Positions 35,328 through 45,981 of a stretch of 64,000 bases of DNA are shown in pieces. The position numbers were made by a program, and so were the translations under genes. The DNA is from Tolypeutes matacus (taxonomy: Eukaryota > Chordata > Mammalia > Cingulata > Chlamyphoridae): positions 766,196 through 830,195 of the forward strand of contig JAKSZT010039123.1 of assembly GCA_026826555.1 (NCBI GenBank), written 5' to 3'. Under the pieces are notes generated by a model, which did no database searches, was not told the DNA's origin, and saw only the letters and a list, made by a program, of their open reading frames with translations. The stretch's first letter is position 1, and every line of letters begins with the position of its first letter.

Positions 35328-36913
35328 GGTTTATTCAGTAGATTAGCTTCTCTCTCTTCTCTAGAGTTTTATTTAGCTGGTGGTTCTGTGTGTGTGTTTT
35401 CTCTTTGACACCTTTTTTTCTTATTTTGTTTCCTTGCTTCTTTCTATTTTACCCTGAAGGCAAAAGATTAGTGCCAGAGGAATTGAAAGATGTGAGAAAG
35501 GAAGAAGGATAATAGTAATATTGATAAAAGTTAGAAGAGCGGCCAAATAGGACTTAGTGAAATGAATATTTAATTTGTGTAGGTGGTGTACAGTAATAGG
35601 AAAAAAAGTGAAGTACCTACAATGGACTGGGAAACCAAATAGAGGGATATATATATATATAAATAATGATATAGAAGTCCAGAATGATGAGGAGGGAGAG
35701 AAAGAGTAAAGAAAGGGCTAAAAAGAAAAGCTAATATTAATAAAAAAAAGAAGAAAACAAAATAGATAGAATAGAAATTGACACCCTTAAGTTGGGCTAA
35801 TGTCTAAGAACCACAACAGAAAGCAGAAGGCAGAGAGATGAAGGAAAGATAAGAGATAGCTTGGGATACAATATCAGTATAGACTGAGAATGGGAAATCA
35901 CTGAAGAAGAAGCACAGCAAAGAAGAGGTAAGCTAGCAGCATCTAATTAAAAAAAAAAAAAAAAAAAACAAAACGAAGGAAAACAGGGGGAGGAGAGAGG
36001 AAAGAAAAGCAAGAGACAACAAATAAACAGAGAAAAACCAAACAACCACACCAGCAAGCAGTCAAACAAAGCTAAGGAGGAAGTGTTCCTTCTAGGGTCC
36101 TTGCGGATCCTCTCAGCCTGCTTGCATTTATCAATTTCCCTTCAGGGTTCTATCTGCAGGTTTTGAGGCAGATTTTCAGTATTAAACTAAATTAAAAAGA
36201 GGAATTCATTTTTTAAAGTGACTGTCTTCTTTTTTTTTGGCGATATAAGGGACCCAAAAGAAGTCCTCTGCTAGATCACCCCCTTCACCAAGGGGACCCT
36301 AATCAAGGGTCGTGGAAACTAATCAAGCCCTTCACACTTCCTGGCCTTCCCAGGGGAGCTGAAGCTCTGATACTTGTCAGTGCAGAGCGATAAAATTGAC
36401 TGAGCCCACCCCCTTTGGGGCCAAGCCTCAGTGTCAGTGGCTGCTGGGTAAATCAGGTTTCCTCAGTAGATTCACCTCTCCCCTCAGCCTGGTGCTGTTT
36501 CAAGCCGGCTTATCTGCTCACCAAAGCTATGAGGGGTCCAGGCAGCCAAATCCACAGAAGTTAAACCCCTCTCCACCTTCTTTCAGAGCCCTCCCTCCCT
36601 CAGAGAATGCTCCCTCACACTGGAAGCAGGAGTCGTGGGTGCGGGATTTGCGGCTCAAACCAGCCGTTTTCCCTGTGAGTGGGGTTCAGCCGTCTGTGTT
36701 AACCACCACAGGCAGGCTTAACACTCATGAATCTCTACTGATCACTCCATGCCGTTGATCTGCCTGCTGCTAGATGATCCAAGCTTCTCGCTCCGTGTGC
36801 CCACAGCACAGACCGTCGGGCAGGACCCTGTCCACAGTCAGCCGTCCTCAGAGAGCTAGTTAGTGAGTGCCCTCCTAAACTGACGCCATCTTGCCTCCCA
36901 TTCATTTACTTTT

Positions 36914-36968
36914 AATCTATTTGTGTCCTCATGATTGAAGAGCCTATTTTTTAGGCACCTTATTGTTA
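36914..36968 (-). mobile_element. Ancient L1, segment 2
   Basis: A 55-bp continuation of the ancient L1 (AATCTATTTGTGTCCTCATG) between the full-length L1 and the next insert. Confidence 0.6.
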
Positions 36969-37251
36969 GGCAGTGCTTTTTTTGAATTAGAGAAATTGTA
37001 GGTTTACAGAAAAATCATGCATAGAATACAGTGTTCTCCTATACTACCCTATTATTTTTTATTTTTATTTATTTATTTATTTTTGCTGCCAAAAGCTTTA
37101 TTGTTTACACTTGGTTCAGGGCTTGTTAGAAGGCTACAAGATGGCAGTTAGAAAGAAAAATGTCTCCTGGCTGGAGGGGCTCAGGCAGAAGCCTGGATGC
37201 CTGGGGAATAGAAGGGGTTCCCCCGCCATGGCCTCTGGGCTCTGGAGGTTC

Positions 37252-37779
37252 CTAGTTGTCCTTGAGGGTGAGCCTTTCGAAGAGATACTCGCCCAGCCCA
37301 GCCTGCGGGCCAGCCAGCCTGCGAAGGTTGGTCAGGTGGTCGCCTATCTTCTTGATCAGTTTCACCTCCTCGTCTAGGAAATGGTTCTCCAGGAAGTCAC
37401 AGAGATGGGGGTCTGTGTTGGCAGATCCCAGGGCATGCAGATCCAAAAGGGCCTGGTTCAGGCTCTTCTCCAGGACCAGGGCAGCTTCCATGGCGTCCAG
37501 GGTTTTTCCCCACTCGTCTTTGGATGGCTTCTGCACGTCCTGGAAGAGGGCGCGGCCGCCGCGCTGGTTTTGCATCTTCAAGAGACGCTGGGCGCCCTCG
37601 CGCTTCTCCTTCACCAACTCGCGGAAGAAGTGGTCCACGCCCTTCAGGGCCACATCGTCGCGGTCGAAATAGTAGCCCAGAGAGAGGTAGGTGTAGAAGG
37701 CCTGCAGCTGCAGGTTGACCAGGCGGTTAACAGAGGCCTCCACTTCGGCGGAATAGTTCTGACGGATCTGGGAGGTCAT
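37252..37779 (-). CDS. FTL retrocopy: Ferritin light chain, intact retrocopy
   Basis: An uninterrupted 175-codon frame from [10 protein letters not shown] to RLTLKDN, the same length as FTL. It covers the four-helix ferritin fold and short helix E ([10 protein letters not shown]). FTL has no ferroxidase centre; it promotes iron core nucleation in the 24-mer with the heavy chain in cytosol. Against human FTL from memory, two acidic positions of helix B look changed (Glu to Lys in FRELVKEK; Glu to Gln in GAQRLL). The frame could start 10 codons upstream, but the FTL start is clear. The intronless state, tail and 15-bp duplication show a retrocopy. It may be silent because no parental promoter came with it. 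Confidence 0.92.
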   Translation of the reverse strand: MTSQIRQNYSAEVEASVNRLVNLQLQAFYTYLSLGYYFDRDDVALKGVDHFFRELVKEKREGAQRLLKMQNQRGGRALFQDVQKPSKDEWGKTLDAMEAALVLEKSLNQALLDLHALGSANTDPHLCDFLENHFLDEEVKLIKKIGDHLTNLRRLAGPQAGLGEYLFERLTLKDN

Positions 37780-37997
37780 AGCTGGTCGACAGTGAGGAGC
37801 TAACCACAAAAAAACGGTGTTAGCTGGTCCTGGAAGCTAGGGGATGGCCCAGAAGTTGGTCCCGAAGGTTGTAACTTGAGAATCAGCTGGAAAGTGGTCG
37901 ACGCTGAAGAGAGGTGGGGACTAGGCCCCGGGTCTGTTCCGTTCAAACACTGTTGAAGCAAGAGACAGATCCGCGGGACCGCAGGGCGCGCTGTGTC
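37780..37997 (-). other. 5' UTR of the FTL retrocopy
   Basis: About 218 bp between the ATG and the 5' edge at 37997. It matches the FTL leader in layout and includes the IRE and CAAGAGACAGATCC-type flank in complement. It appears nearly full length, so reverse transcription reached close to the cap. Confidence 0.8.
37936..37959 (-). promoter_or_regulatory. Iron-responsive element in the FTL retrocopy 5' UTR
   Basis: On the minus strand the apical loop is CAGTGT, closed by TTCAA and TTGAA, with GC before and CGGAAC after. The CAGTGN loop is what IRP1/IRP2 bind to block FTL translation when iron is low. The upper stem pairs perfectly over 5 bp. In the human parent the same stem has a U-G pair, as I recall it. 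If transcribed, this RNA could bind IRPs. Confidence 0.85.
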
Positions 37998-38965
37998 TAC
38001 TACCCTATTATTAACATTTTAATCAGTTGTGAAAATAGTATCACATTAATGCAAAGAACCTTTTTATAATTGAACTATTAACTATAGTCCATTTACATTA
38101 GAGTTCACTGTTCGTGTTCTACTGTCCTGCTTTTAAAATTTTTATCTTAGTACCATAATTATAACCTAAAATTATGCCTTTTAACCACATTCAAATATAC
38201 AGTTTAGCGCTGTTAGTTATGTTCACAATGTTGTCCTACCATCACCACCCTCCATTACCACTTTTCCATGAATCCAAATAGAAACTCTGTACAATTTAAG
38301 CACTAGTTATTCTAGTTTCTGACTATGAATTTGCTTTTTCAGATTAGTTCTTATCAGTGACATCATACACTTTTGTGTCTGTCTTATTTCATTCAACATA
38401 ATGTCTTCAAGGTACATATATGTTGTTGCATGTATCAGAATTTCATTCCTTTTTACAGATGAATAATATTCCATTTTACGTTGGAATATATACCACATTA
38501 TATTTATTTATGCATTGGTAGTTGGACACCTGGGATGCTTCCTTTTTTTTTTTTTTTTTTTTTTTGGCAATTATGAATAATACCTCTGTGAATATCTGGT
38601 GTCCACATATCTCCTCAAGTGCCTGTTTTCAAATCTTTTGGGTTTATACCTACAAGTGGGGTTGCCCAGTCATATGGTAATTCTATACTTACCTTTCTGA
38701 AGAACTGCCAAATGATCTTTCACAGTGGCTGCACCACTTCACATTCCCACCAACAATGAATAAGTGTTTCAATTTCTCTACATCCTTTCCAACACTTGTA
38801 ATTCTCTGTTTTTGTTTTTTGTAAATAGTATCCATACTGGTGAATGTGTAATGGTATCTTATTGTGGTTTTGATTATTTGCATTTCCTTAATGACTGAAG
38901 ATGTTGTACATTTTTTCATGTGCTTTTTGCCCATGACCATGATGTTCCTTGGTGGTTTTTTTTTT

Positions 38966-39538
38966 CATATTTTTTGGTGGTTGGAGCTAATTGAGCATCT
39001 TGTATCTGTGTGTTTAAAAGTTTGCATCAAATCTGAAGAATCTTTGACCATTTTTTTGCTCCACCTCTTTTTGGAATTCCAATTACGTATATATTATGGC
39101 AAATGAGGTTTTCCCATTGCTAAGTGATGCTTTGCTCATTTAAAAAAGTTTTTTTTTTTTAAATCTCTGTTTCATTTTGAATAATTCCTATTGCTCTTCA
39201 AGTTTACTAATCTTTTCTTTTGCCATGTCTAATCTGTTGTTAGTACTGTCTAGCAAATTTTACATCTCACACATTATAATTTTCATCTCTAGAAGTTTGA
39301 TTTGGGTTTTAAGAAAATAACTTTCATGTTTCTGTTTAACCTTTTGAACCTATTTAATACAGTTATAATTTTAATGTCTCTGTGTGCTAGTTTTAACATC
39401 TGTTTCAGTTATGGATCAGTTTGATTGATTAATTATTCTCTGCCTGATGGGCCATGCTTTCCTCTTTCTTTGCATGCCTGGTGATCTTATCAACAGCCAG
39501 ACAGTGTAAATTTTCTTATTTGGTGGTGGATATTTTTG
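38966..39538 (-). mobile_element. Ancient L1 5' region, segment 3
   Basis: Old, diverged L1 5' sequence in antisense (CTGTTTCATTTTGAATAATT, CTCATCTCTAGAAGTTTGA-like text, CTGCCTGATGGGCCATG). It is directly continued after the provirus at 47718, so the provirus integrated inside it. Confidence 0.65.
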
Positions 39539-39544
39539 AATTTC

Positions 39545-39995
39545 TGTTGGGGGCCGTAAAAATAATATATCCATGTCTATTTTGCCTTAAGCGAGGTCGA
39601 TGGCATGCAACATGGCCGCCAGGACTGAAACAATAACACCCTAGCCGCCTTCTAGGAAGTCAGCAGCATTTCGCACCCCCGCTAAAAATTCGCGCCAGAA
39701 ATGCTGCCACCTACCCCTAGCAACAGCACCTAGCCACTCCCTCAATACTGCCACCTCCCCCCAGCAACAGCACCAACCAATCCCACACCCCCAGCAACAG
39801 TGCCTACCAATCCTAAACCGCCACCCGTCCTTATTAGCCACTCCCTCTTCCCTTAGAGTATATATACCCTGCTTCTTCAATAAAGTTTTGCAGCTTGATC
39901 AGAATACTGTCTTGCTGTCATTCTTTGCGTCTCTTGTCCCACCATTCTTTCTCGGCAGGTTTCGGGTCCTCGTTGATGTCCCGCGGGCCGGGACA
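39545..39995 (+). repeat. 5' LTR (451 bp)
   Basis: TG start (TGTTGGGGGCCG) and CA end (GGGCCGGGACA). TATATATA lies at 39859-39866 and AATAAA at 39879-39884. It contains a 44-bp segment (39730-39773) absent from the 3' LTR and bounded by the short repeat CAACAGCAC. Its promoter elements look intact. Confidence 0.95.
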
Positions 39996-39997
39996 AC

Positions 39998-40015
39998 TGG
40001 CGCCCAACGTGGGGC
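39998..40015 (+). other. Primer binding site, tRNA-Lys type
   Basis: TGGCGCCCAACGTGGGGC starts 2 bp after the 5' LTR. It is the complement of the tRNA-Lys 3' end, as in MMTV, type-D and HERV-K (class II) retroviruses. Confidence 0.93.
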
Positions 40016-40218
40016 CCGACGATTCCCTGTAATCGAGAAAAGAACGCCGCTTCACCACAGAGGGAGAACGTTCTCCAGCACCTCAGCCGACGAAAGGCTC
40101 CTCGCGGCGGAAGAGGGAGAGTACTTTTCAACCCGTCGCCTCTTCAGTCTGGTCCCCGGTGTGGTTCCAGTCTCCAGACGGGTAAGTGAGATTCTTTATT
40201 TCACTTCATTCTTTAATC

Positions 40219-40944
40219 ATGGGACAAGCAGAATCTTCACATTCACTGTTTATTAGCCAGGTAAAAGAGGCACTCAAGGCGCGGGGAATTAAAGTTAAAA
40301 AGAAAAGTTTAGTGGAATTTTTCAAATTTGTACTCAAAACCTGTCCATGGTTTCCCGAAGAGGGCACAATAGATGGTCGATGTTGGAATAGAGTAGGTGA
40401 TTGTTTAAATGATTACTATAAGGTTTTTGGACCCGAGCGTGTTCCTGTCACCGCCTTTAGTTATTGGCGAATGATTCAGGACATGATTGGTATGTCTCCA
40501 CCACCCCCAGACGTTAAGCAGCTCCTTGCAGAGGGAGAAACTGTGTTGCAATCTAGCTCCCGTCCCCCCTCAACTTGCAGGGGAAAAGCCTCTGCTGCTT
40601 TGCAAGCCAGTTCGCAGGCTGGTTCGCGCCCGGAGTCACCGGTTAGCCTAATTTCCTTTGAAGACCAACCCTCACGCCCTGTCGCGCCCTCTGCTCCCTC
40701 CGCTAACACTGAAACCGACACCCCTCACACACATACACCAAATAAGGAAGTGAACCTTAGCCCTGACTCACTTCCGCCCTCCTCTCATCACCCGCCTCCC
40801 CCTTACCCTCCAGCCCTTTATCCTTTAACCCTCTTGCCACCTTTCACAACCACTCCACCCCTTCCAAAAAGTATATGTACGCTCACCGTCCCACACCTTC
40901 CACTACTCCCTCCAGATATAAACCACTTAACCATAAATATATAA
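40219..40944 (+). pseudogene. gag: gag remnant (matrix part), truncated
   Basis: An open frame of 241 codons starting MGQAESSHS, a myristoylation-type start. Its N-terminal 100 residues look like a betaretroviral matrix (FKFVLKTCPWFPEEG, YWRMIQDMIG). A Pro-rich region follows with a PPPY late-domain motif (HHPPPPYPPALY). The stop at 40942-40944 comes before any capsid, and no major homology region or zinc knuckle is seen. An upstream in-frame ATG at 40186 exists, but 40219 fits Gag. Full-length Gag would be over twice as long. Confidence 0.85.
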
Positions 40945-42100
40945 AAGTTGTTCAGTGTCTGTACGTTTTGATACCTCCATATGATAATATTAAATTGATA
41001 AATAAACATTATTAAAAAAGCTTTATTCAATGGCCAACATTAAATAAGTGCTTATATTAATAAATAAATATAGCTATTAATTTAAAATAATAAAAATAGA
41101 TATGAACAAATTAAATCATTATTCTAACAAGTTTGTTTAATGTTGATGGTAATTGTATGTTGTCAGAAGTTTGCTTAAAAACAGTTTCTAAAATCATTGT
41201 GGTAACTTAAGTAAAGAAGGTATATAGAATGTGCTTTTATTATTAAAAGAAAGTAATTTTATCATAAGATAAAATGACTAAGTTATTAAAACAGGGTTGG
41301 AGTTTTGTTCTTTCTCGGGGTTTCTCAAGAGATTGGTCTGTTTTGGTGGAAGTTTGCACAGAGTTTTTCTCCTGGGTGATCAGTGTGCAGGAGGGAGAGT
41401 GTTTTATCAAAGTAGCTTCTTGTGCTTTGGCCTTGACGTGTCCTTGGAGAGACAGGTTTTGTTGCTTTTGGGGGAACATGATGTTTAAACCACCTTTCTC
41501 AAAAAACGCTTTTTGTTTCAAACTGTTACAAATGGTTTGGTTTGTTCCCTAGAAGGGGGTGGAATACTGAAAGTGGTTAAGTTCATGTGATAAAAGTTGA
41601 ATAAAATATTTAAAAGTGTTGTACAATTAAAGAAGTTTTCTAATTTTATGACAATTAAAGTTGTATAAATAAAAGTTCATATAAATGCTTTAAAGGTGTA
41701 TAAAACTGCAAAAAATTTAATAATGTTTCAGTGTAATATTAAACAAAAGTATACTGTTATTAATCATAATTTTAATTATTTTAAAATATGTGTTATAAAA
41801 CTACCTCTCTGCCTAAAAATCAAAAGGCAGGTGCTTTAACTTAAGTTTGTCTGATTTAGTCCACCTCTGGTATATATAATAATAATAATAAATGGAAACT
41901 AAAATAGTAAGCGCATCAAGGATGTTTTGTAACAAATTAAAAATAATAAAGTATATTTCAAAAGGTGTTGTATTCCTCCCTGGAGGAGCTGGCCACTCTC
42001 CCAGGGACTGATGCATAAACCTTGAAATGTACTGCCCAGGGAGTGTTGTGTTCCTTCCTGGGGAGGCTGGCCCCTTCCTCAGGAATTAGCAAAATACTCA
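40945..42100. other. Unexplained AT-rich segment replacing capsid to early RT
   Basis: About 1.15 kb with no retroviral domain in any frame. It is very AT-rich at 40945-41270 and 41575-41960, with a GC-richer island at 41280-41560. Two imperfect copies of a unit begin GTGTTGTATTCCTCCCTGGAG (about 41966) and GTGTTGTGTTCCTTCCTGGGG (about 42038). It stands where capsid, nucleocapsid, protease and the first part of RT should be. Confidence 0.6.
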
Positions 42101-43445
42101 CAAATTGGCATATTATTATTATTGGCTTAAAAGATTGTTTTTTACTATTCCTCTTAATCCAAATGATAAAGAAAAATTTGCGTTTACTATTCCTTCTATT
42201 AATCATTCAGCTCCTACTGAATGATATCAGTTCAAAGTTTTACCTTAGAGAATGATAACCAGTCCTACATTATGTCAATCCTTTGTTCACATTCCATTAC
42301 AAATTTTACAAAAACAATTTCCTAAAGTTATGATTATTCATTATATGGATGATATTCTTTTTGCCGCTGAGCAATCTTAAGAGCTGAAACAATCATTTCA
42401 GCTGGCTAAAGAAATTCTTCCTCAACATGGGTTGCAAATAGCAGAAGAAAAAATTCAAAAACAGGTTCCTTTTCAATATTTAGGACATACTATTAATAGA
42501 AATATTATAACTCCACAAAAGGTCCAGTTTCGAACTGATAATTTATGTACTTTAAATGATTTTCAGAAATTACTGGGTGATATTAATTGGGTATGGCCTA
42601 CTTTAGGAATTCCAACTTATGCTTTACCCTAACAAGAAACCCTAACTTAAATAGTCCTCGCATTTTAAGCCCAGAAGCAAAAGAGGAGTTAAATGGCTGG
42701 AAAAAGAGTACAAAATAGCCAACTAACAAGGATAACTATAAATCTTCCAATTTCTCTTTTAATATTTCCATCTTGCCATTCCCCTACTGGGATGCTTTGG
42801 CAAGAGGAGGGCATAATAGAATGGATATTCCTACCCAACAAAGATACAAAAAAATTTCATACTTATCTTGAAAAAATCTCAGCAATAATATCAAAAGGCT
42901 GTATTCACCTGAGACAGCTTATGGCTAGAGATCCTGATAAAATCATACTAGACCTTACAAAGCAGGAGCTTTCTCAGCTCTGGCAGTTCAATAACTCTTG
43001 GCAAGTGGCCTTAGCAGATTTTATTGGAACAATTGACAATTACTTCCCAAATTCAAAATTTTTACAGTTTTTAAAAACGTACTTCATGGATTCTTCCTAA
43101 GGTTGTCAAACAACAACCACTCTCTGCTGCGCCAACTTACTACACTGATGGCAGCAGTAATGGAAATGCAGGCTATTTGGGCCCAACTACAAAATCTTGG
43201 AAAACACCTTATTTATATGCCTAAAAGGTAGAATTTATGGCTGTTATTCAATTGCTAACTGATGTTTCTGAGCCTTCAAATACTGTGTCTGATTCTGCTT
43301 ATGTTTGTCACGTTGTTTGTCATATAGAAACAGCTCAAATAACTCCAGCTTCTGAATTAGAAGTTCTTTTCCCACAATTACAAAAACTGTTCATGAACAA
43401 TCTACATTACTCATATTCATTCCCATTCTCAACTTCCTGGCCCTA
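42100..43445 (+). pseudogene. pol: pol remnant: reverse transcriptase and RNase H
   Basis: Begins in the RT palm with IIIGLKDCF (first catalytic Asp lost to Gly). It continues with the SPTLCQSF stretch, then YMDD at 42342-42353, then the connection ([17 protein letters not shown]). RNase H follows at about 43130-43440 (YYTDGSS, VEFMAVIQLL, VSDSAYV). There are several stops and shifts (after the YMDD box at about 42380, 42630 and 43210). The fingers domain and protease are missing. Betaretroviral in style. It is dead. Confidence 0.88.
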
Positions 43446-43449
43446 TGAC

Positions 43450-44158
43450 TTAACAAAATGATTTAGTAAATAAACTTATTGCTCATAAAGAATCTGCTGC
43501 TAATTATCATAAACTTACACATACTAATGCTTCTGGCTTACATCATAAATATCCCCACTTAACAGTAAAAGAAAGTAAGAGGATTGTTAGACAATGTCCT
43601 ACTTGTGGGCCCATAAATGCCCCCACTTTCTCTCCAGGAACTAATCCCCATGGAGAACATCCTAATGAAATTTGGCAAATGGATGTTACACATGTGCCTT
43701 CTTTTGGCTGCCTTCCGTATGTGCATGTAATAGGGTACACATATTCTAATTTTATTTGGGCAACTGCTCAAGCTGGTGAAAAGGCCTCACATGTACGTTC
43801 TCATTTATTACATTGTTTTGCAGTAATGGGCTTGCCAGCACAGCTAAAAACTGATAATGGGCCTGCTTATCTGTCTAGAGCATTTCTTACCTTAAATTTT
43901 CTTAATAAACAACAAATTTCTAATGCCACAGCAGCAGAAAGACATTGGGAGGTTAAAAAAAAAAAAAAAAAAAGGAATGAAAATGAAAAATGTGGACAAC
44001 CAATATATTGGAAAAATGAAACAACCAATAAATGGGAAAAAGGAGAGGTAAAATTTTTGGGCCGAGGTTTTGCTCTTATCTTTACAGAAACAGGAGAAGA
44101 GCAGTGGATCACCTCCAGAAGAATCAAGCCTAGAGTTGAAGATGCTGTCAAGACTTAA
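43450..44158 (+). pseudogene. pol: pol remnant: integrase, catalytic core deleted
   Basis: HHCC zinc-finger part (SGLHHKYPH, RQCPTCGP) near 43530-43610. The first catalytic Asp (WQMDVTH) is at 43682-43684 and the second (LKTDNGPAY) at 43853-43855. The chain then jumps from SRAF to LTLNFLN, skipping about 60 residues with the catalytic Glu. A run of 19 A at about 43955-43973 follows. The C-terminal DNA-binding part (GRGFALIF, WITSRRIKPR) is kept. The frame is open from 43679 to 44158, yet the enzyme is impossible. Confidence 0.88.
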
Positions 44159-45981
44159 ACTATGGACATGGTGGTTTTACACTGGATTAATTATAGGTAA
44201 AGTATTAGGTCAAGGTAAGATACCACATCATAATTACACTTATTGGGCATACATAACCAACCCACCTCTTCTAGAGTTGTTAATTTGGAGCAATGAGTCT
44301 TACCCAATTTATCTTAATCAAGCTCACCATTTTCCAGGACCTATAACTTATAACTACCCTTAAAGCCGAAAGAAGAAGGGAAACTTACAGAAAATTTAAC
44401 TTTACCTTTTATAAACTGCCCTACTTCTTTGGATATGGTTCTGTATGCATGCAACCTAAAAATCACAGTCAAATTTATGTTCTCATTTTCCCTTCTTTGC
44501 CATATAAATCAGAAAATATTGTAAATTTTACATGTCCCTCTCACAACAGACTACTTAATGACAAATGACATATATGTCATAAGCTTACAGAGGTTGTGTT
44601 GTTTGATGATTCCTATAGAATTGTAAAGGATTGGGCCCTTATAGGGATGCCGAAACCTATTAAAAACACAACCATATTTTAGTTCATTAATAATTCAATC
44701 ATAATCACTAATAACAGTAATCCTTATTTCTGGAATTTTGGTAATACAACATTTACTAACAGCTCAATAAATTGATAAAATAAAAATACATCCCACAACC
44801 ATGGGACACTAAACTTAATAACATTCAATGTTATTTGTGAAAATTATTTTTGGGAACTGTTCCAAACTTTGAAAGGCAAGGCAGCAAAACTGATATTACT
44901 AGTTTAAAAAAGAAAAGTTAACTCAATTCCTTACAGTATGTGTACAAGATCCTCTCGAAACCTGAACCATCAATTATCTCAATATTCAGGATGTTTACCT
45001 CTGTCCCAGCTCCGCCCAGGGGCGTTCGTACTGCAATCAGCCCGCGCACTACTATTGTGCCTACTGGGGATGCGAAACATTAGCTACTGGATGGTCACCC
45101 CCAATTGCTGACAAGTTCCTCACTGTACAATTCACTCCTGCAGGATGCGTTCGACCCCCTAACCCATCGTGGGGTCTTCCTGCAAACTTTGAAAAACAAA
45201 ATGCAGGAAACCTCTGTACAGATCTCACTCTACAGTTATGTCCGCTACACCCAACACTACCTCTCTTAACTCTTACCCAATTATCATTAGCCTACTCTGG
45301 CAAATAATTAACGCTACCTTTCTTGATCTAAATGCTTCCCAACCCAACCTTACTCTCAATTGCTGGTTATGCCTTTCTGTTAAGCCCCCTTATTATGATG
45401 CGATAGCCCTTAATGCCAACTTTAACACTTCCTCTAATGACAATCCCCCACAATGTCAGTGGAACGCAGACAAAACTGGCGGCCGTGACCTTACTATCCA
45501 ATCCGTCCTGCACACCGGACGGTGTGTCGGCAATGCCTTCGGTAACATGTCCACCACCTTAACTAAGTCTTGCCTACTTTTATCCCCTCCGTCTCAACAT
45601 AAATTTTACATTCCCCCTAAAGGGGCAAAATGGCTGTGCTCCTCGTCAGGGCTTACTCCCTGTGTGGCCACAGCAGCCCTCAATAGCTCAGGAGAGGTGT
45701 GCGTCTTGGTTGTTATCCTCCCCCATGTCCTTTACCATCCAGGGGACAGCCTCCATCACTTCTGGGACACGCAACTTTCTGATCCCATAACTAGACAAAA
45801 AAGAGAAATTATTACTGCTATCACCATTGCTTCTCTTTTAGGTATTGCGGGTTTAGCCACTGGAACTACATCTGTCATCCTCCAACAACAAGGTCTCTCT
45901 CACCTACGAGCTGCTGTAGATGAAGATCTAGCCCGTATAGAAACCTGCATCTCTCACTTGGAAAAATCTCTAGACTCCCTG
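44142..45981 (+). pseudogene. env: env: signal peptide, surface unit, start of TM subunit (broken)
   Basis: ATG 44142 overlaps the end of integrase and gives a signal-peptide-like start (LKLWTWWFYTGLIIG). A stop follows at 44363 and then decay to 45237. From 45238 a 249-codon frame holds the CWLC motif (45361-45372), the cleavage site RQKR (45793-45804) and a hydrophobic fusion-peptide-like segment after it. It ends at the solo LTR (stop at 45987, inside the LTR). The style is gammaretroviral/type-D. Not functional. Confidence 0.85.

Larger units (their letters stand above)
27850..36913 (-). mobile_element. Full-length L1, 9.04 kb, with 14-bp target duplications
   Basis: The body is 27864-36899 on the minus strand. 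The duplication ATTCATTTACTTTT occurs at 27850-27863 and 36900-36913. The 5' end reads GGGAGGCAAGATGGCGTC, like the start of other mammalian L1 promoters. Order on the minus strand: 5' UTR 36899-35330, ORF1 about 35327-34360, ORF2 34274-30463, 3' UTR 30462-27871, short A tail. The 5' UTR holds A20 at about 35948-35967. Both ORFs are broken. The 3' UTR of about 2.6 kb is several times longer than in human or mouse L1. It is the same family as 1-1534. Confidence 0.93.
37042..38012 (-). mobile_element. Retroposition unit of FTL with 15-bp target duplication
   Basis: TACTACCCTATTATT at 37042-37056 and again at 37998-38012, exact. The A-rich tail (on + TTTTTATTTTTATTTATT and so on, 37057-37083) follows the retrocopy's 3' end. 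A poly(A) signal AATAAA (complement at 37098-37103) lies about 15-20 bp before the tail. All this is the mark of L1-driven mRNA retroposition. The perfect duplication argues for a recent event. Confidence 0.95.
36969..38965 (-). mobile_element. Truncated L1 carrying the FTL retrocopy
   Basis: Minus-strand L1 3' part. Its 3' UTR begins near 36970 (AGAGAAATTGTAGGTTTACAG) and is interrupted by the FTL retrocopy at 37057-37997. It then continues 38013-38300 and the ORF2 C-terminus follows (MEYYSSVKRNEILIHAT at about 38470; a second decayed frame near 38690-38940, MVMGKKHMKKCTTSSV). The 5' end is lost. A T22 tract lies at about 38538-38560. Its 3' UTR is similar to that at 18965-19400. Confidence 0.75.

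Noticed and set aside
37256..37803. Three + frames of 64-140 codons across FTL
   Set aside because: Antisense shadows of the GC-rich FTL coding sequence.
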